A DNA stretch of 6,061 nucleotides, from NCBI GenBank assembly GCA_049509675.1, contig JBEKZQ010000389.1, forward strand, positions 1 through 6,061, written 5' to 3'. The DNA is from JBEKZQ01 sp049509675. Lineage in GTDB: Bacteria > Planctomycetota > Planctomycetia > Pirellulales > Thermoguttaceae. The translations under genes were made by a program, and so were the position numbers. Shown piece by piece: positions 5,830 to 6,061 of this stretch (its first letter is position 1; every line of letters starts with the position of its first letter). The notes beneath the pieces are model-generated. The model had not been told where the DNA came from, did no database searches, and was given only the letters and a program-made list of their open reading frames with translations.

Positions 5830-6061
5830 ATGCCTTTGAGCCAACCTCTCGATTTCCGCAGTGATACCGTCACCCGGCCGACTCCCGCCATGCGCGCGGC
5901 GATGGCCGCAGCGGCCGTGGGCGACGACGTCTTCGGCGATGATCCCACGGTCATCGCCCTGCAAGAGCGCGTGGCGGAAATGCTGGGAAAGGAAGCGGCC
6001 GTTTTCGTGCCCTCGGGCACGATGTCGAACCTGATCGGCGTGCGGTTGCACTGCCGTCCGG
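5830..6061 (+). CDS. ltaE: Low-specificity L-threonine aldolase, N-terminal part (runs off right edge)
   Basis: The first 77 codons of a PLP-dependent fold-type I aldolase that cleaves L-threonine or allo-threonine to glycine and acetaldehyde in the cytoplasm. The N-terminus is typical of the family: 'DFRSDTVTRPTPAMRAAM' at 8-25, 'VGDDVFGDDPTV' at 30-41 and 'LGKEAAVFVPSGTMSN' at 52-67, where Ser62-Asn67 form part of the PLP phosphate-binding region. The Schiff-base lysine lies beyond the window and cannot be checked. ATG 5830 is chosen because it places the conserved DFRSDTVT at residue 8, as usual; the AGGA before it (5823-5826) is only three bases away, a little close. It diverges from the beta-mannosidase gene and has the palindrome and element copy 2 immediately upstream. 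Nothing suggests a functional link with the polysaccharide genes. Confidence 0.93.
   Translation, partial: MPLSQPLDFRSDTVTRPTPAMRAAMAAAAVGDDVFGDDPTVIALQERVAEMLGKEAAVFVPSGTMSNLIGVRLHCRP

Overview
This GC-rich window most likely comes from a planctomycete, probably of the Pirellulales group. The evidence is a secreted protein with the planctomycete-type 'PTLSPWLNLY...GPLDPYH' block, a Wza-type export lipoprotein of the lineage's style, a tiny Cys/Pro-rich lipoprotein with a 'YGYRPTCWRPW' block, and an intergenic palindrome around GACGGATTG/CAATCCGTC whose spurious translation (…DWQSVLR…) recurs in these genomes. The taxonomic call rests on recalled family features, not on a search.

Layout, left to right. 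Positions 1-450 (minus) hold the 5' part of a small exported protein running off the left edge. Positions 451-1162 are non-coding, with two hairpins and the first copy of an ~86-base dispersed element. Positions 1163-2239 (plus) encode a polysaccharide-export (Wza/BexD-like) lipoprotein. A 179-bp imperfect palindrome with near-perfect terminal inverted repeats sits exactly on its stop codon (2236-2414). Positions 2474-2785 (plus) encode a 103-aa Cys/Pro-rich putative lipoprotein. Convergent to it, 2841-5393 (minus) encodes a complete secreted GH2 beta-mannosidase with both catalytic glutamates visible. Positions 5394-5829 are non-coding and hold a hairpin, a palindrome cluster and the second copy of the dispersed element in the opposite orientation. 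Positions 5830-6061 (plus) are the start of a low-specificity L-threonine aldolase that runs off the right edge.

The exporter and the beta-mannosidase both concern polysaccharides (export versus breakdown). They are on opposite strands with no glycosyltransferase, polymerase or chain-length kinase beside them, so I do not claim one pathway. Threonine aldolase looks like an unrelated metabolic gene.

I found no convincing new multi-gene system. The most noteworthy signals are the repeats: the palindromic element that landed on (or supplies) the exporter stop codon, and the two inverted copies of a REPIN/MITE-like element lying about 5 kb apart on either side of the exporter-lipoprotein-mannosidase segment. 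The two uncharacterised small exported proteins come next.
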